Assembly (NCBI GenBank): GCA_903927615.1
Contig: CAIYNU010000011.1
Span: 1-64,000 of the forward strand
Length of the DNA stretch: 64,000 nt
Origin: an uncultured Rhodospirillales bacterium
GTDB taxonomy: Bacteria; Pseudomonadota; Alphaproteobacteria; Azospirillales; Azospirillaceae
Direction of reading: 5' to 3'
A program made the translations under genes and the position numbers. Positions 1 to 8,884 of the stretch are shown here, in pieces. Positions within the stretch are counted from its first letter, which is position 1; every line of letters starts with the position of its first letter. A model generated the notes under the pieces. It ran no database searches and was not told the DNA's origin. It saw only the letters and a list, made by a program, of their open reading frames with translations.

Positions 1-389
1 CGTAATGGGTGCTTGCTCGGAATCCGGGCCTCAAGGTTCACGTAGCTGAACAACTGCTCAGACCGCCGATCTTCCCCACGCATCCCAGGCCGCCATCATC
101 TTCGGTTCTCTCTATGCGCCGAATTATACGCACTGAATGCTCATTATACAACCGTATTCTTTGGCGTTTTTCCGCAGCCTGTTAGACGTAGCATCCGTCA
201 TCTTTTCGGAGCAGGGGGCAAATACCTTCAGAGCACGCACAACAAGCTATCGGCCCGACTTGACGGGCGGAGCCGGACATAACCGCCCCGAAACTGGCCC
301 GACGGGGCGACTTTCGTTCGCGTGGCTACCCGGTGGCTATCTGCGATGCGGTGGCTGTTGTAGCCAGTCCGCCAGGTGCTTGAAACGTT
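1..389. other. Left-edge region without a supported gene
   Basis: No reading frame here has a convincing start, ribosome binding site or recognisable protein pattern. The longest open frame, from about 137 into the tRNA, overlaps a structural RNA and is not believed. The part just outside the tRNA 3' end shows no clear terminator. Confidence 0.4.
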
Positions 390-465
390 TGGTGCCGCAG
401 ACAGGAATCGAACCCGTGACCTTCTGATTACAAATCAGTTGCTCTACCAACTGAGCTACTGCGGC
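390..465 (-). tRNA. tRNA-Thr (anticodon UGU)
   Basis: The reverse complement folds as a 76-nt cloverleaf. It has a GCCGCAG acceptor strand paired with CTGCGGC, a D-loop containing AGCTCAGTTGGTAGAGC, an anticodon arm around TTTGTAA, a T-arm with GGTTCGATTCC, discriminator A and an encoded CCA end. The anticodon TGT reads ACA threonine codons. Confidence 0.95.
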
Positions 466-619
466 ACCGTGGGGCAAAGTTCGGGCGATGGTAAAGGGCA
501 GTCGCGCCAAAGGCAAGGCCGAAAGCGCGCCGACGACGGGCGCTGACGGTGGTCATTTTGCCCGCTGTCGCCTGTGGATTTTCCCGGATTCCGGCGACGC
601 CTCCGTCGGAAAGGTGCCG

Positions 620-2920
620 TCAAGTGTCGGACGGTTGCCGGCCGGCAACGAGCTTTTCAAAATCGTCAACGGGTAGGGGGGGCGAGTACAGAAAACCCTG
701 GGCGAAATCACACCCGATTGCGCGGAGGAGGTCACGCTGCTCGACGGTCTCGACGCCTTCGGCAACCACCTTGATGCCGAGTTTGTGGGCCATCACGATG
801 ATAGCTTCGCAGAGCACCATGTCATTCGACCCTATGGTGGCCGATTTGACGAATGACTGGTCGATTTTGAGATAGTTCATCTTGAACGACCTCAGGTAAG
901 ACAGCGAGGAATATCCCGTCCCGAAGTCGTCGAGAGAGATCATGATGCCGGACTGAGCAAAGCTGTCGAGATGCCCGCGCACCACGTCGCTGTCTTCGAG
1001 CAATGTTCCCTCGGTGATCTCGACGACGATGCTGTCGCCCGGCAATCCCGCCTGCCGTATCTGTTCGACCCAACCGATCCGACAGCTCCCGTCGCCATGG
1101 AACTGGACGGGAGACTTGTTGACCGAGATCTGAAAATCCGCGTGAAGGCGCCGACGCCACAGCAAAACCTGTTGCACCGCCTGCCCGAAGACCCAGTTCC
1201 CGATATCGATGATCATCCCCGTTTCTTCGGCGACGGAAATGAAAATGGCCGGACTGACCATCCCCCGTGTCGGGTGTCGCCATCTCAACAGTGCTTCCGC
1301 CTTGGTGATCTGGCCGGTACCGAGATCGACAATGGGTTGGTAATAGACCATGAACTGTTCTTCTGCCAACGCCACCCGCAAGTCATTGATGAGCCGCATC
1401 CGCTCCTGCGCCACCATCTGTAGCTCGGGCGTAAAGTAGCTAATCCTGTTTCTGCCCTGGCTCTTGGCGGCATACATGGCCTGGTCCGCGTGCTTCATGA
1501 GCGTATCACCGTCACCGCCGTCGCGCGGATAGACCGCGATGCCCAGACTGGTCGTGATCCGAACGATGTTCTGTCCTAGGTTGAACGGTGTCGAAAGGCA
1601 TTGCAGCACGGCCACCGCCATGCGCTCGGTATCTCCGGAAGTGGCCGCTCTCCCCGGAATGATGACAAACTCGTCGCCGCCCAACCGGGCGACCGTATCG
1701 GATTCGCAGACACAGGCGGTCAGTCGCCCCGCAACCTCCCCAAGCAGTTCGTCGCCGATATTGTGTCCGAGCGTATCGTTGACCTCCTTGAACCCATCCA
1801 GATCGAGGAGCATCACCGTAAGTTCGCGTCTGGAACGGTGGGCATCTCTGATTTCCTGGTCTAACCGGTCCATCGCCATCTGGCGGTTCGGCAGACCTGT
1901 GAGCGTATCGAAGTTAGCCTGTCTCCAGATAATCTGCTCGGATTGCTTCCGTTCGGTGATGTCTTTGAACAGCGCGATGCATCTGGAGGCCGTTCCGTCC
2001 TGCGAGTAGACGGAATCGACGCTCAGGTTTGTCGGGTAGATTTCGCCATTCTTGCGGCGATTCCAGACCTCACCCTGCCATTTGCCTGTGCTGGTAATGT
2101 CATTCCACATCGACCGGTAGAACGGGTCGTCGTGGTGACCGGAGTGGAATATCCTAGGGTTCCGACCGATCACGTCATCGGCCGAATAGCCAGTAACACG
2201 CTCGAAAGCAGGGTTTACCGTCAATATCGATCCCCGTCCATCGGTGACCATCATGCATTCGCTGCTGTTTTGCCAGACCATGGCAGCCAATTCCATGGCC
2301 TTGGCGCGATCCTCGGACTCGCGGACCGCCAGCATCAGCTTCAATTCATTCTTGCGCTTCAGCGACAGCGCCGACATCAAGGAATTATTAAAGGCATGAA
2401 AGGTGACCAGGAGCGCCGTGGTGACCAGCAGAACAGCCGTGAACTCGTTCACCCATGCCGATGGGGAGGTTTCATACGCATACAGGTCGATCCTCGAAAT
2501 CGGCCCGGCCGACACGATCACTGCCCCGAGACAACCGATGCAGGCCAAAATACCGACCAGCAAAAAAGCGCCGCATCGCACGCCGAAGAAGACGGACGCC
2601 ATGACCGGCGCGATGACGAGATACAGGAAGGAGGGGGCGACCAGTCCAAACTGGACCGTGCCGGCGATACCGACCGCAAGGAGGAGGCCGAGGATGGTCC
2701 ATGCCCTGACCGGATACGGAAGTCGATCTCGGAGGTAAGCAACCATCGCGCAGATCAAGGCCAAGGCGACCTGAAAGGACATGACGGGTAGCCAGCCCAG
2801 TGTCGTAGCCCGGTAAATGCTCGCTAACAACGCCGGCAGCATGACAATGGCAATAGAGACAAGAAACCGATTCGCGATCGATGCCCTGATGCCCGCCAAT
2901 TCAGCAGTTATGTCGTCCAT
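620..2920 (-). CDS. Membrane-anchored PAS-GGDEF-EAL cyclic-di-GMP signalling protein
   Basis: A 766-residue protein for cyclic-di-GMP synthesis and/or breakdown at the inner membrane. Residues 1-200 hold about five or six hydrophobic helices, followed by a PAS domain (about 214-325), a GGDEF domain (about 337-500, motif RLGGDEFVII intact) and an EAL domain (about 515-760). The EAL part keeps EALLRW, EITEG and the DDFGTGYSS loop, so both activities look possible. The usual RxxD product-inhibition site before GGDEF reads CESD, so its arginine is missing. The ATG at 2920 is preferred over an upstream in-frame start because the membrane domain begins right after it and GGGAA precedes it. The input ligand of the membrane domain is unknown. 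Confidence 0.92.
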   Translation of the reverse strand: MDDITAELAGIRASIANRFLVSIAIVMLPALLASIYRATTLGWLPVMSFQVALALICAMVAYLRDRLPYPVRAWTILGLLLAVGIAGTVQFGLVAPSFLYLVIAPVMASVFFGVRCGAFLLVGILACIGCLGAVIVSAGPISRIDLYAYETSPSAWVNEFTAVLLVTTALLVTFHAFNNSLMSALSLKRKNELKLMLAVRESEDRAKAMELAAMVWQNSSECMMVTDGRGSILTVNPAFERVTGYSADDVIGRNPRIFHSGHHDDPFYRSMWNDITSTGKWQGEVWNRRKNGEIYPTNLSVDSVYSQDGTASRCIALFKDITERKQSEQIIWRQANFDTLTGLPNRQMAMDRLDQEIRDAHRSRRELTVMLLDLDGFKEVNDTLGHNIGDELLGEVAGRLTACVCESDTVARLGGDEFVIIPGRAATSGDTERMAVAVLQCLSTPFNLGQNIVRITTSLGIAVYPRDGGDGDTLMKHADQAMYAAKSQGRNRISYFTPELQMVAQERMRLINDLRVALAEEQFMVYYQPIVDLGTGQITKAEALLRWRHPTRGMVSPAIFISVAEETGMIIDIGNWVFGQAVQQVLLWRRRLHADFQISVNKSPVQFHGDGSCRIGWVEQIRQAGLPGDSIVVEITEGTLLEDSDVVRGHLDSFAQSGIMISLDDFGTGYSSLSYLRSFKMNYLKIDQSFVKSATIGSNDMVLCEAIIVMAHKLGIKVVAEGVETVEQRDLLRAIGCDFAQGFLYSPPLPVDDFEKLVAGRQPSDT

Positions 2921-3334
2921 TGAATTCCCGCACCACTGATGTGATTGCTTTGGATGTGATAACCTGTTTTGGCTTGGTCCGACACCCTGTTCGCCCGGAT
3001 TAACAGGCTCGGCCCAGGTTGCCAACCATTATGCGGTTGTCCGCGCGGAACTGGTGACAACACAGTGGCCGATGACGCTGTCGAGGCCGTTCCTTCGGTC
3101 GCGAAGTTCTTCGCCGAAACCCGCGCGACCAAGGCCTCGGCACCGGCTTCGCCGTCGCTCCACGAACACCGCGCAGACCCCGAGCGCATCACCGGCGGCC
3201 TCTGAGCAAATCGGGGTCGTGGCGCGACCGACCGTGCCCGGATTATGCTCGCATTCTGACTCGGACTGACGGGACCCGCCCGTCGGGCCGGGGCGCGGGC
3301 CTGTTATTGGTGCTGTGTTGTGACCGAGACACGA
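2921..3334. other. Intergenic region with half of a palindromic repeat
   Basis: No gene is supported here. The left part is probably the promoter region of the GGDEF-EAL gene. From about 3258 onward it contains copy 1 of the composite palindromic repeat described separately, which runs on into the 3' end of the Nudix gene. Confidence 0.5.
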
Positions 3335-3366
3335 TCAGAGGGTATCAGGCGTCTCGGTCACAACAC
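3258..3366 (+). repeat. Composite palindromic repeat, copy 1
   Basis: A two-hairpin element. Arms GTGTTGTGACCGAGAC (3315-3330) and its exact reverse complement (3351-3366) form a perfect 16-bp stem. To the left are a CCTGTTATTGGTG linker and a GC-rich hairpin around GACGGG/CCCGTC. The same modules occur in inverted orientation at 46007-46128. The loop of the 16-bp stem contains the stop codon of the Nudix gene. Confidence 0.85.
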
Positions 3367-4039
3367 GGGTCGCCGCCGGGAGAGCAGGCCTCACGCCCAG
3401 CACGTCCCGCAGGTTGACCAGCATGCCGGCGGTAGCTCCCCAAATACGGTGCTCCCCGTAGGGGAAGACGTAGAAAAGGCGGTCAATTCCACGCACTGGG
3501 TAAGTGTCACGGAGAGGCATGTGCGGGTCGAGGATCGTGGTGAGAGGTACCTCGAAGACTTCCGCCACCTCTTCGGGATCGGGTGTCAGCGCGAACGGCG
3601 GATAGACCAAGCCCACGACCGGGGTAACAAGGAAACCGGTGCGGGTGATGTAGGTATCCAGGCGCCCGATCGGTTCGACATGGGCGCGGGACAGGCCGAT
3701 CTCCTCTTCGGTCTCGCGTAAAGCCACCGCTTCGGCGTCGAGGTCTTCGTATTCGATCTGGCCACCGGGAAAGCTGACTTGCCCGCCGTGGGCGGCCAAG
3801 TGGGGGGTGCGCTTGGTGAAGATCACCGTGAAGCCTTCGGGGCGAACGACCAACGGCACCAACACCGCAGCCTCGCGCAGTTCCGAGGCTACCACCATGC
3901 CGGGATTCAGATCGTGATCGCCGCGCACCGACACGCAACGACCGGGATCATCGTCGATGCTCGACGCAAACCGATACCGCAACAAGGATGGAGTCGGCAT
4001 GGATATTTCCAGTGCCGGGGCGATCACGGCCTGATCCAT
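3335..4039 (-). CDS. Nudix hydrolase, CoA-pyrophosphatase-like
   Basis: A 234-residue protein of the NudL/YeaB-type Nudix group, which usually hydrolyses CoA or other nucleoside diphosphate derivatives. The region around residues 87-112 carries a PGGQIEYED segment followed by RETEEEIGL, matching the Nudix box with its metal-binding REXXEE glutamates. The start at 4039 has AAGGAAGG a few bases upstream. The final ten codons and the TGA stop lie inside the hairpin of a dispersed repeat, so the C-terminus was probably rewritten by insertion of that element. The substrate is inferred from the family only. Confidence 0.88.
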   Translation of the reverse strand: MDQAVIAPALEISMPTPSLLRYRFASSIDDDPGRCVSVRGDHDLNPGMVVASELREAAVLVPLVVRPEGFTVIFTKRTPHLAAHGGQVSFPGGQIEYEDLDAEAVALRETEEEIGLSRAHVEPIGRLDTYITRTGFLVTPVVGLVYPPFALTPDPEEVAEVFEVPLTTILDPHMPLRDTYPVRGIDRLFYVFPYGEHRIWGATAGMLVNLRDVLGVRPALPAATRVVTETPDTL

Positions 4040-4370
4040 GGGTACCTTCCTTCAGCTATCAGGGGCGCACGGAATTATGCGCCAAGCCGGCGGCGACGTC
4101 ACGGCTTCCGTAGATCCGCCACGACGGCCCCCGGCGTTACCGCCGTCAGTTGCCGCGGTGGTTCGACCAAGCTGGCTCCTTCCCCGGTTCCGTTGATTGA
4201 AGGCAAAGTTAAGAATGACCCATCAGCCGTTGTGGGGGCCTTGGCCCCATAGGCGCTCGGATAGGGCGATGGGTCTGATTTTTCAGGGCTCTGCCCTGCA
4301 CCCGCCGGGAGGCTCGGGCCAGAGTCGTACCGGCTGGGGAGTCGTGGACCTCACGTCTTTGGGGCGGACT
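4040..4370. other. Intergenic region with a 3'-end repeat
   Basis: No gene is supported. The region lies between the cysE stop and the Nudix start, both on the minus strand, so it holds the Nudix promoter and the cysE 3' end. It includes a GGGGGCCTTGGCCCC palindrome (about 4233-4248) and a copy of the CAGGGC-TCT-GCCCTG hairpin repeat (4284-4315). Confidence 0.5.
4284..4315 (+). repeat. CAGGGC/GCCCTG hairpin repeat, copy a
   Basis: CAGGGC-TCT-GCCCTG followed by CACCCGCCGGGAGG. Related copies lie at 46142-46167 and, inverted, at 46961-47000. This copy is about 55 bases downstream of the cysE stop. Confidence 0.7.
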
Positions 4371-5225
4371 TCAGATGCTATAGTCGGGTTCGGGCAGGCT
4401 CTGATCCATGGAAAGACCGGGCACCGAGGTGCCACGGCACCAGCCGACGATCTTGGCCGGTACGCCCGCGACGGTGGCGCAGGGCGGCACGCTCTTCAGC
4501 ACCACGCTGCCGGCCCCGATCTTGGCGCGGGCGCCAATCTCGATGTTGCCGAGCACCTTGGCCCCGACCGAGAGCAGGACACCGTCGCGGATCTTCGGGT
4601 GGCGGTCGCCGGTTTCCTTGCCGGTGCCGCCAAGGGTCACGCCCTGGAGGATCGAAACGTCGTTGCCGATCACGGCGGTCTCGCCGATGACGACGCCGGT
4701 GGCGTGGTCGATGAAGACCCCGCGCCCGATCGGCACCGCCGGATGGATGTCGACGGCGAACACCTCCGAGCAGCGGTTCTGGAGGAAGTACGCCAACTCC
4801 TTGCTCCGCCGTTGCCACAGCCAGTGGCTGATCCGCTGCCATTGCAGGGCGTGGTAACCCTTGTAATAGAGAAACGGCCCGAGATAGCTTCCGGCCGCCG
4901 GGTCACGGGTGAGCACCCCCATCAGGTCGGCGACGCCGCTGCGGATGAGTTCGGGATCGTCGGCCGAGGCGGTGCGCACGAGGTCTTCAAGCCGCTCGGC
5001 CGAGATGTGCGGCCCGCCGAGTTTGCGGGCCAGCAGGGCGGCCAGGGCCGAGGAGAAATCCTCGTGAGCCAGCACAGCGGTGTTAATAAAGCCGCGCAAC
5101 GCCTTTTCGTTGGCGATGGCCCGGAAGGCTTCGCCCCGCAGCGCCTCCCAGACATCGTTGCCAATATCGGTATTGTTCTGCCCGTCCGAAAGATAGCGGG
5201 TGGCCAGGGCGGAAATGTGGGACAT
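4371..5225 (-). CDS. cysE: Serine O-acetyltransferase (CysE/EpsC type)
   Basis: A 284-residue enzyme that acetylates L-serine with acetyl-CoA to O-acetylserine, the carbon skeleton for cysteine. The N-terminal half is the helical serine-acetyltransferase domain. The C-terminal half is a left-handed beta-helix with hexapeptide repeats, seen in DIHPAVPIGRGVFIDHATG, VIGETAVIGNDVSILQGVT and LGGTGKETGDRHPKI. The gene starts three bases after the desulfurase stop, and its GGAGG lies in the desulfurase tail, so the two are probably translationally coupled. Its place behind encapsulin and cysteine desulfurase links it to storage and re-use of sulfur taken from cysteine. Confidence 0.95.
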   Translation of the reverse strand: MSHISALATRYLSDGQNNTDIGNDVWEALRGEAFRAIANEKALRGFINTAVLAHEDFSSALAALLARKLGGPHISAERLEDLVRTASADDPELIRSGVADLMGVLTRDPAAGSYLGPFLYYKGYHALQWQRISHWLWQRRSKELAYFLQNRCSEVFAVDIHPAVPIGRGVFIDHATGVVIGETAVIGNDVSILQGVTLGGTGKETGDRHPKIRDGVLLSVGAKVLGNIEIGARAKIGAGSVVLKSVPPCATVAGVPAKIVGWCRGTSVPGLSMDQSLPEPDYSI

Positions 5226-5228
5226 GGA

Positions 5229-7076
5229 TCAGCCTCCACCGCCCTTGAGGCGCAGCAGCGCCGCCACCAGGGCATCGATATCTTCGCAGGTGTTGTAGAA
5301 GGCCAGCGACGGCCGCACCGTGCTCTCCAGGCCGAAGCGGCGCAGGATCGGCTGGGCGCAGTGATGGCCGGAGCGGACGGCGATGCCTTCGCGGTCAAGG
5401 GCCTGCCCGACATCCTCGGTGCGGTGGCCGTCGAGGACGAAGGACAGCACGCCGGCCTTTTCCTTGGCGGTCCCGATCAGGGTCAGGCCGGGCACGGTTT
5501 GCAGACCACGGGTGGCGTAGACCAACAACTCGTGCTCGTAGCGGGCGATGTTCTCCAGACCGACCCGCTCGACGTAATCGAGCGCGGCGCCCAGTCCCAC
5601 CGCGTCGGCAATATTGCCGGTGCCGGCCTCGAAACGGGCCGGGGCGGGCTGGTAGACCGTCTTCTCGAAGGTGACGTCGGCGATCATGTTGCCGCCGCCC
5701 TGCCAGGGCGGCATGGCGTCGAGCACGTCCTTCTTGCCGTAGACGGCGCCGATGCCGGTGGGACCGAACACCTTGTGCCCCGAAAAAGTGTAGAAGTCCG
5801 CATCCAGCGCCCGGACGTCGGTGCGCAGGTGCGACACCGCCTGGGCGCCGTCCACCAGCACCCGGGCGCCGTGGCGGTGGGCGATCTCCACCATCTCGCG
5901 CACCGGGGCCACCGTGCCCAGCGCGTTGGAGACCTGGGTGAAGGAGGCGATGCGGGTCCGTGGGGTGAAGAGCTTTTCGTATTCTTCCAGGATGATCTGG
6001 CCGCTGTCGTCCACCGGGGCCACCTTGAGGCGCGCCCCCTTCTCGGCGGCGAGCTGCTGCCAGGGCACGATGTTGGCGTGGTGCTCCAGCCAGGTGATCA
6101 CGATCTCGTCGCCGGGACCGACATTGCGCCGTCCCCAGCTTTGGGCAATCAGGTTGATGCCCTCGGTGGTGCCGCGCACGAAGACGATCTCTTCGGTGGA
6201 AGCGGCGCCGAGGAAGCGCCGGACCTTTTCCCGCGCCGCCTCGTAGGCGTCGGTGGAGCGGGCGGCCAGGGCGTGGGCAGCCCGGTGGATGTTGGAATTC
6301 TCGCGTTCGTAGAACTCCGAAAGGCGGTCGATCACCGCCCGCGGCTTCTGGGTGGTGGCGGCGTTGTCGAGCCAAATCAACGGCCGGCCGTGAACCGTCT
6401 GGTCCAGAATCGGGAAGTCCCGGCGGAGCGCCCGGGGGTCGAACGGGGCGACTCCGAGGGTGGGAATCGCCTCCGGCCGATGGTCCACGGGCAGCAGACC
6501 GAGGTCCAAATCCGCACCGGGAGAGGGCGCGGCGGTGCTGCCGCGGGGCACCGGCGGGACCGTCTCCGCGCCCGCCGGAGGCTTGAGTTGGTCGAGGAAA
6601 TAGTAAGACCCGCCGGGCACCGACGGCACCGCCTCCCGGGGCGGCGACAGGCTCAGCCCCTGGGGCACCAGCGCCAGCGCCCCGCCGAGGCTATGGGGCA
6701 CCGCCGCGAAATCGAGGCCGCCCGGTTGGCCCGGGTGGGCAAAGGACGCTGCCGCGACCGGTGGTCCCACCGGGGCCGCGACCGGTGGTCCCACCGGGGC
6801 CGCGACCGGTGGTCCCACCGGGGCCGCTGCCGGAGGGACCGTGGGCGGCGCGGGCGCGGGCGCGAGATTGGGAATGGCGGCCCCAACCGGCGCCACCGTC
6901 GGCGGTTCCGGGCGGACGCCGCCGGGCAGGTTGAGGCCTGCAATCGGCGACTCGCTTCCCGGCAGCGCGGTGAAGAAGGCGTTGGCGAGTTCGGCGATCA
7001 GCCCGGGATCGGGGGCGAACCCCGATCCCGGCGCCGTACCACCAAAACCGCCCGGAGCGAGGCGTTCAGCGGTCAT
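5229..7076 (-). CDS. SufS-like cysteine desulfurase with disordered N-terminal encapsulin-targeting extension
   Basis: A 615-residue PLP enzyme that converts cysteine to alanine plus an enzyme-bound persulfide. The catalytic domain spans about 210-615. The PLP lysine lies in FSGHKVFGPTG, the ligand motifs in LDNAATTQKP and EHHANIVPW, and the persulfide cysteine in RSGHHCAQP. Ordinary SufS proteins are about 400 residues; here about 200 Pro/Ala/Gly-rich residues precede the enzyme. They include a helix-like LIAELANAFFTALPG near the N-terminus, three PVGPPVAA octapeptide repeats, and SYYFLDQL shortly before the catalytic domain. In family 2A encapsulin systems such an extension is the cargo-loading domain. 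The ATG at 7076 is chosen because GGGAA precedes it; it overlaps the encapsulin gene end by 11 bases. An ATG at 7091 is the alternative. Confidence 0.95.
   Translation of the reverse strand: MTAERLAPGGFGGTAPGSGFAPDPGLIAELANAFFTALPGSESPIAGLNLPGGVRPEPPTVAPVGAAIPNLAPAPAPPTVPPAAAPVGPPVAAPVGPPVAAPVGPPVAAASFAHPGQPGGLDFAAVPHSLGGALALVPQGLSLSPPREAVPSVPGGSYYFLDQLKPPAGAETVPPVPRGSTAAPSPGADLDLGLLPVDHRPEAIPTLGVAPFDPRALRRDFPILDQTVHGRPLIWLDNAATTQKPRAVIDRLSEFYERENSNIHRAAHALAARSTDAYEAAREKVRRFLGAASTEEIVFVRGTTEGINLIAQSWGRRNVGPGDEIVITWLEHHANIVPWQQLAAEKGARLKVAPVDDSGQIILEEYEKLFTPRTRIASFTQVSNALGTVAPVREMVEIAHRHGARVLVDGAQAVSHLRTDVRALDADFYTFSGHKVFGPTGIGAVYGKKDVLDAMPPWQGGGNMIADVTFEKTVYQPAPARFEAGTGNIADAVGLGAALDYVERVGLENIARYEHELLVYATRGLQTVPGLTLIGTAKEKAGVLSFVLDGHRTEDVGQALDREGIAVRSGHHCAQPILRRFGLESTVRPSLAFYNTCEDIDALVAALLRLKGGGG
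6751..6822 (-). repeat. Three in-frame 24-bp tandem repeats in the desulfurase extension
   Basis: Three identical consecutive 24-bp units, at 6751, 6775 and 6799, encode PVGPPVAA repeats in the disordered N-terminal part of the desulfurase. Identity at the DNA level points to recent slippage or homogenisation. Because the unit length is a multiple of three, copy number can change without breaking the frame. Confidence 0.9.
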
Positions 7077-7983
7077 CGTAGTTCCCGACATAGACGTTTT
7101 CGAGCACTGCCAGCGAGTCGTCCGTGAGCAGGACTGCCGAGCAGTAAAGCGAGATCAGGTAGGAGGCGATGGCCTTGCGGCTAATGCCCATGAAGCGCAC
7201 CGACAGGCTGGGCGAAACTTCGCCGGGCACGCCGGGCTGGAACAGGCCGATGACGCCCTGTTTCTTTTCGCCCACGCGCAGAAGCAAAATGTTGGTCTTG
7301 CCCTCGGCGTCCACGGCCAGCTTGTCACTGGGAACCAATGGAATGCCGCGCCAGGTCAGGAACGGATTGCCGAATAGGGTGACGGTGGGCGGCGGCACGC
7401 CGCGCTTGGTGCATTCGCGGCCGAAGGCGGCGATGGCGCGGGGGTGAGCCAGGAAGAAGGCGGGCTCCTTCCACACCTTGGTGATCAACTCGTCCAGGTC
7501 GTGGGGTGTCGGCGGCCCGTTGAGGGTGCGGATCCGTTGGACGGGCGCGGCGTTGGGCAACAGTCCGTAGACCGGATTGTTGACCAGTTCGTTCTCCTGT
7601 TTCTCTTTGACCTTCTCAATGAGCAATCGGAGCTGCTCGCGGATCTGGTCATAGGGCTGGTTGTAGAGGTCCGAGACGCGGGTTTGAACGTCCAACACCG
7701 TGGTGACGGCATTGAGGGAATATTCCCGCGGGGTCTCCTCGTAATTAACGAAGGTCTCCGGCAAATCCGCGGCGGCACCCGGACTGCATTCGACGTCGTC
7801 ACGGGCCGATTCCTTGACCCGGTTAAGTCGATAGATGCCGGCCTCGACGGGAACCCAGGGCAGGAAGGTCACCAGCCAACGCGGCGTGATGCCGCCCCAT
7901 TGCGCCGGGGTCTTGGTGGCATTGGCCAGCTGACGGGCAGCCTTCTCACCCAATGTCCGTTGAAGTTCAATGGTTTCGCTCAT
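7066..7983 (-). CDS. Family 2A encapsulin shell protein (SrpI-type)
   Basis: A 305-residue HK97-fold shell protein that assembles into a protein nanocompartment. It closely resembles cyanobacterial SrpI over its whole length. Hallmarks are ARQLANATKTPAQ near the N-terminus, ITPRWLVTFLPWVPVEAGIY, DQIREQLRLLIE, the stretch DELITKVWKEPAFFLAHP, AIAAFGRECTKRGVPPPTV, LSVRFMGISRKAIASYL and a C-terminal LYCSAVLLTDD. The ATG at 7983 has AAGGA eight bases upstream and gives the family-typical N-terminus. The neighbouring cysteine desulfurase overlaps its 3' end and is the expected cargo. Family members are induced by sulfur limitation (SrpI), and some are reported to store elemental sulfur; those functions are transferred by homology. 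Confidence 0.96.
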   Translation of the reverse strand: MSETIELQRTLGEKAARQLANATKTPAQWGGITPRWLVTFLPWVPVEAGIYRLNRVKESARDDVECSPGAAADLPETFVNYEETPREYSLNAVTTVLDVQTRVSDLYNQPYDQIREQLRLLIEKVKEKQENELVNNPVYGLLPNAAPVQRIRTLNGPPTPHDLDELITKVWKEPAFFLAHPRAIAAFGRECTKRGVPPPTVTLFGNPFLTWRGIPLVPSDKLAVDAEGKTNILLLRVGEKKQGVIGLFQPGVPGEVSPSLSVRFMGISRKAIASYLISLYCSAVLLTDDSLAVLENVYVGNYDDR

Positions 7984-8316
7984 AAGGGGCGTCCTTGGAA
8001 TGATACGCGATGACTGTTCACGCAAGAGAAGTTTTCGATGACAAACCGTCCAATGCACCGGGGACGGCCGGCTTGACGAGAGGGCCGAGAGTTCTGCAAA
8101 TTGCCTCCTGTGTCAATATAAACTAACTAGGTTAACAGACTATTAGGACAATGTGCGACGATGTGTATCCAACAGAACCGACCACGCCGGTTGGGCCGTC
8201 CGTTGACGCACCCTCAAGCCAGGACCGGATCGCCAGCCCCACCGGCCACAGCCGTGCCCTGTTGCCGGTGGCGCCGACCAAGCCCTGGCTGAGGCGTCAC
8301 AGTCTTGCTCGGTGAC
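7984..8316. other. Promoter region of the encapsulin operon
   Basis: A non-coding gap of about 330 bp between rhodanese and encapsulin. It is AT-rich at 8110-8165, unlike its surroundings, and includes an imperfect TAAC-TAG-GTTA dyad. Together with the gap size, this suggests that encapsulin, desulfurase and cysE start from their own promoter. No established operator was recognised. Confidence 0.45.
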
Positions 8317-8718
8317 TCAATGGGTCCAAGGCAGACCCAAAGCCTTCCAGCCTGGGATCGCGTTACCGGGTTTGCCCTCGAAGCCATTGGCGACGTTGAA
8401 GGCGAGATAGCCTTGACGCGCCAGCACCTCACCGGCTGCCCGGGACCGGACCCCACTGCGGCAAATCAGGAACACCGGTTGTTCGGGTGTAATGCCGCTG
8501 GCCGCGAGTTCGGCACTGAACTGCCGCTCGCGCTCGGAAGGTGGGAACTTCTGCCAGTCCAACTTCACCAGCGGGCGGCCGAGACTGGAAATGTCCGGAA
8601 TCCCCACATGATTCCACTCGTCGGGGGTCCGCACATCAACGAGCACCGCCGCCGGATCGTCCGCCAGTTTCTGCCACGCCTGCTGAGGACTTACATCGCC
8701 TGCGAATTGCCCAGCCAT
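8317..8718 (-). CDS. Single-domain rhodanese (sulfurtransferase)
   Basis: A 133-residue single rhodanese domain that carries sulfane sulfur as a persulfide on its active-site cysteine. The signature features are VLVDVRTPDEW, the active-site loop CRSGVRS and the closing region VANGFEGKPG. The ATG at 8718 is chosen because GGAG lies six bases upstream; the ATG at 8724 would sit directly against that GGAG. The gene lies upstream of the encapsulin operon on the same strand and could pass sulfur to or from the compartment; that role is inferred from position. Confidence 0.92.
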   Translation of the reverse strand: MAGQFAGDVSPQQAWQKLADDPAAVLVDVRTPDEWNHVGIPDISSLGRPLVKLDWQKFPPSERERQFSAELAASGITPEQPVFLICRSGVRSRAAGEVLARQGYLAFNVANGFEGKPGNAIPGWKALGLPWTH

Positions 8719-8884
8719 TGCCATCTCCAATTAACATGATGCGATAGTAATATGTGAATTTAAACTACATCATATCAGTGGTCTTATCAAGAGCAATTCA
8801 CACTCAAATCCAGCTTCCCGCCCCGTCTCGCGCCTGGAACAGATGGAGGCGCCCTGCCGCCAAGGGCGGTACGGCGCGCACGGG

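Noticed and set aside
6751-6822. 24-bp repeats considered as a CRISPR array
   Set aside because: The three units are contiguous without spacers and lie within the desulfurase reading frame.
4197-7127. 976-codon plus-strand open frame
   Set aside because: It lies antisense to cysE and the desulfurase, whose motifs are unmistakable. The translation is repetitive Gly/Arg/Asp/His-rich sequence typical of a high-GC shadow.
8700-8800. Shared operator between rhodanese and metY based on TTCACATA
   Set aside because: Only a short half-site is common to both; the rhodanese promoter lacks the second arm of the palindrome.
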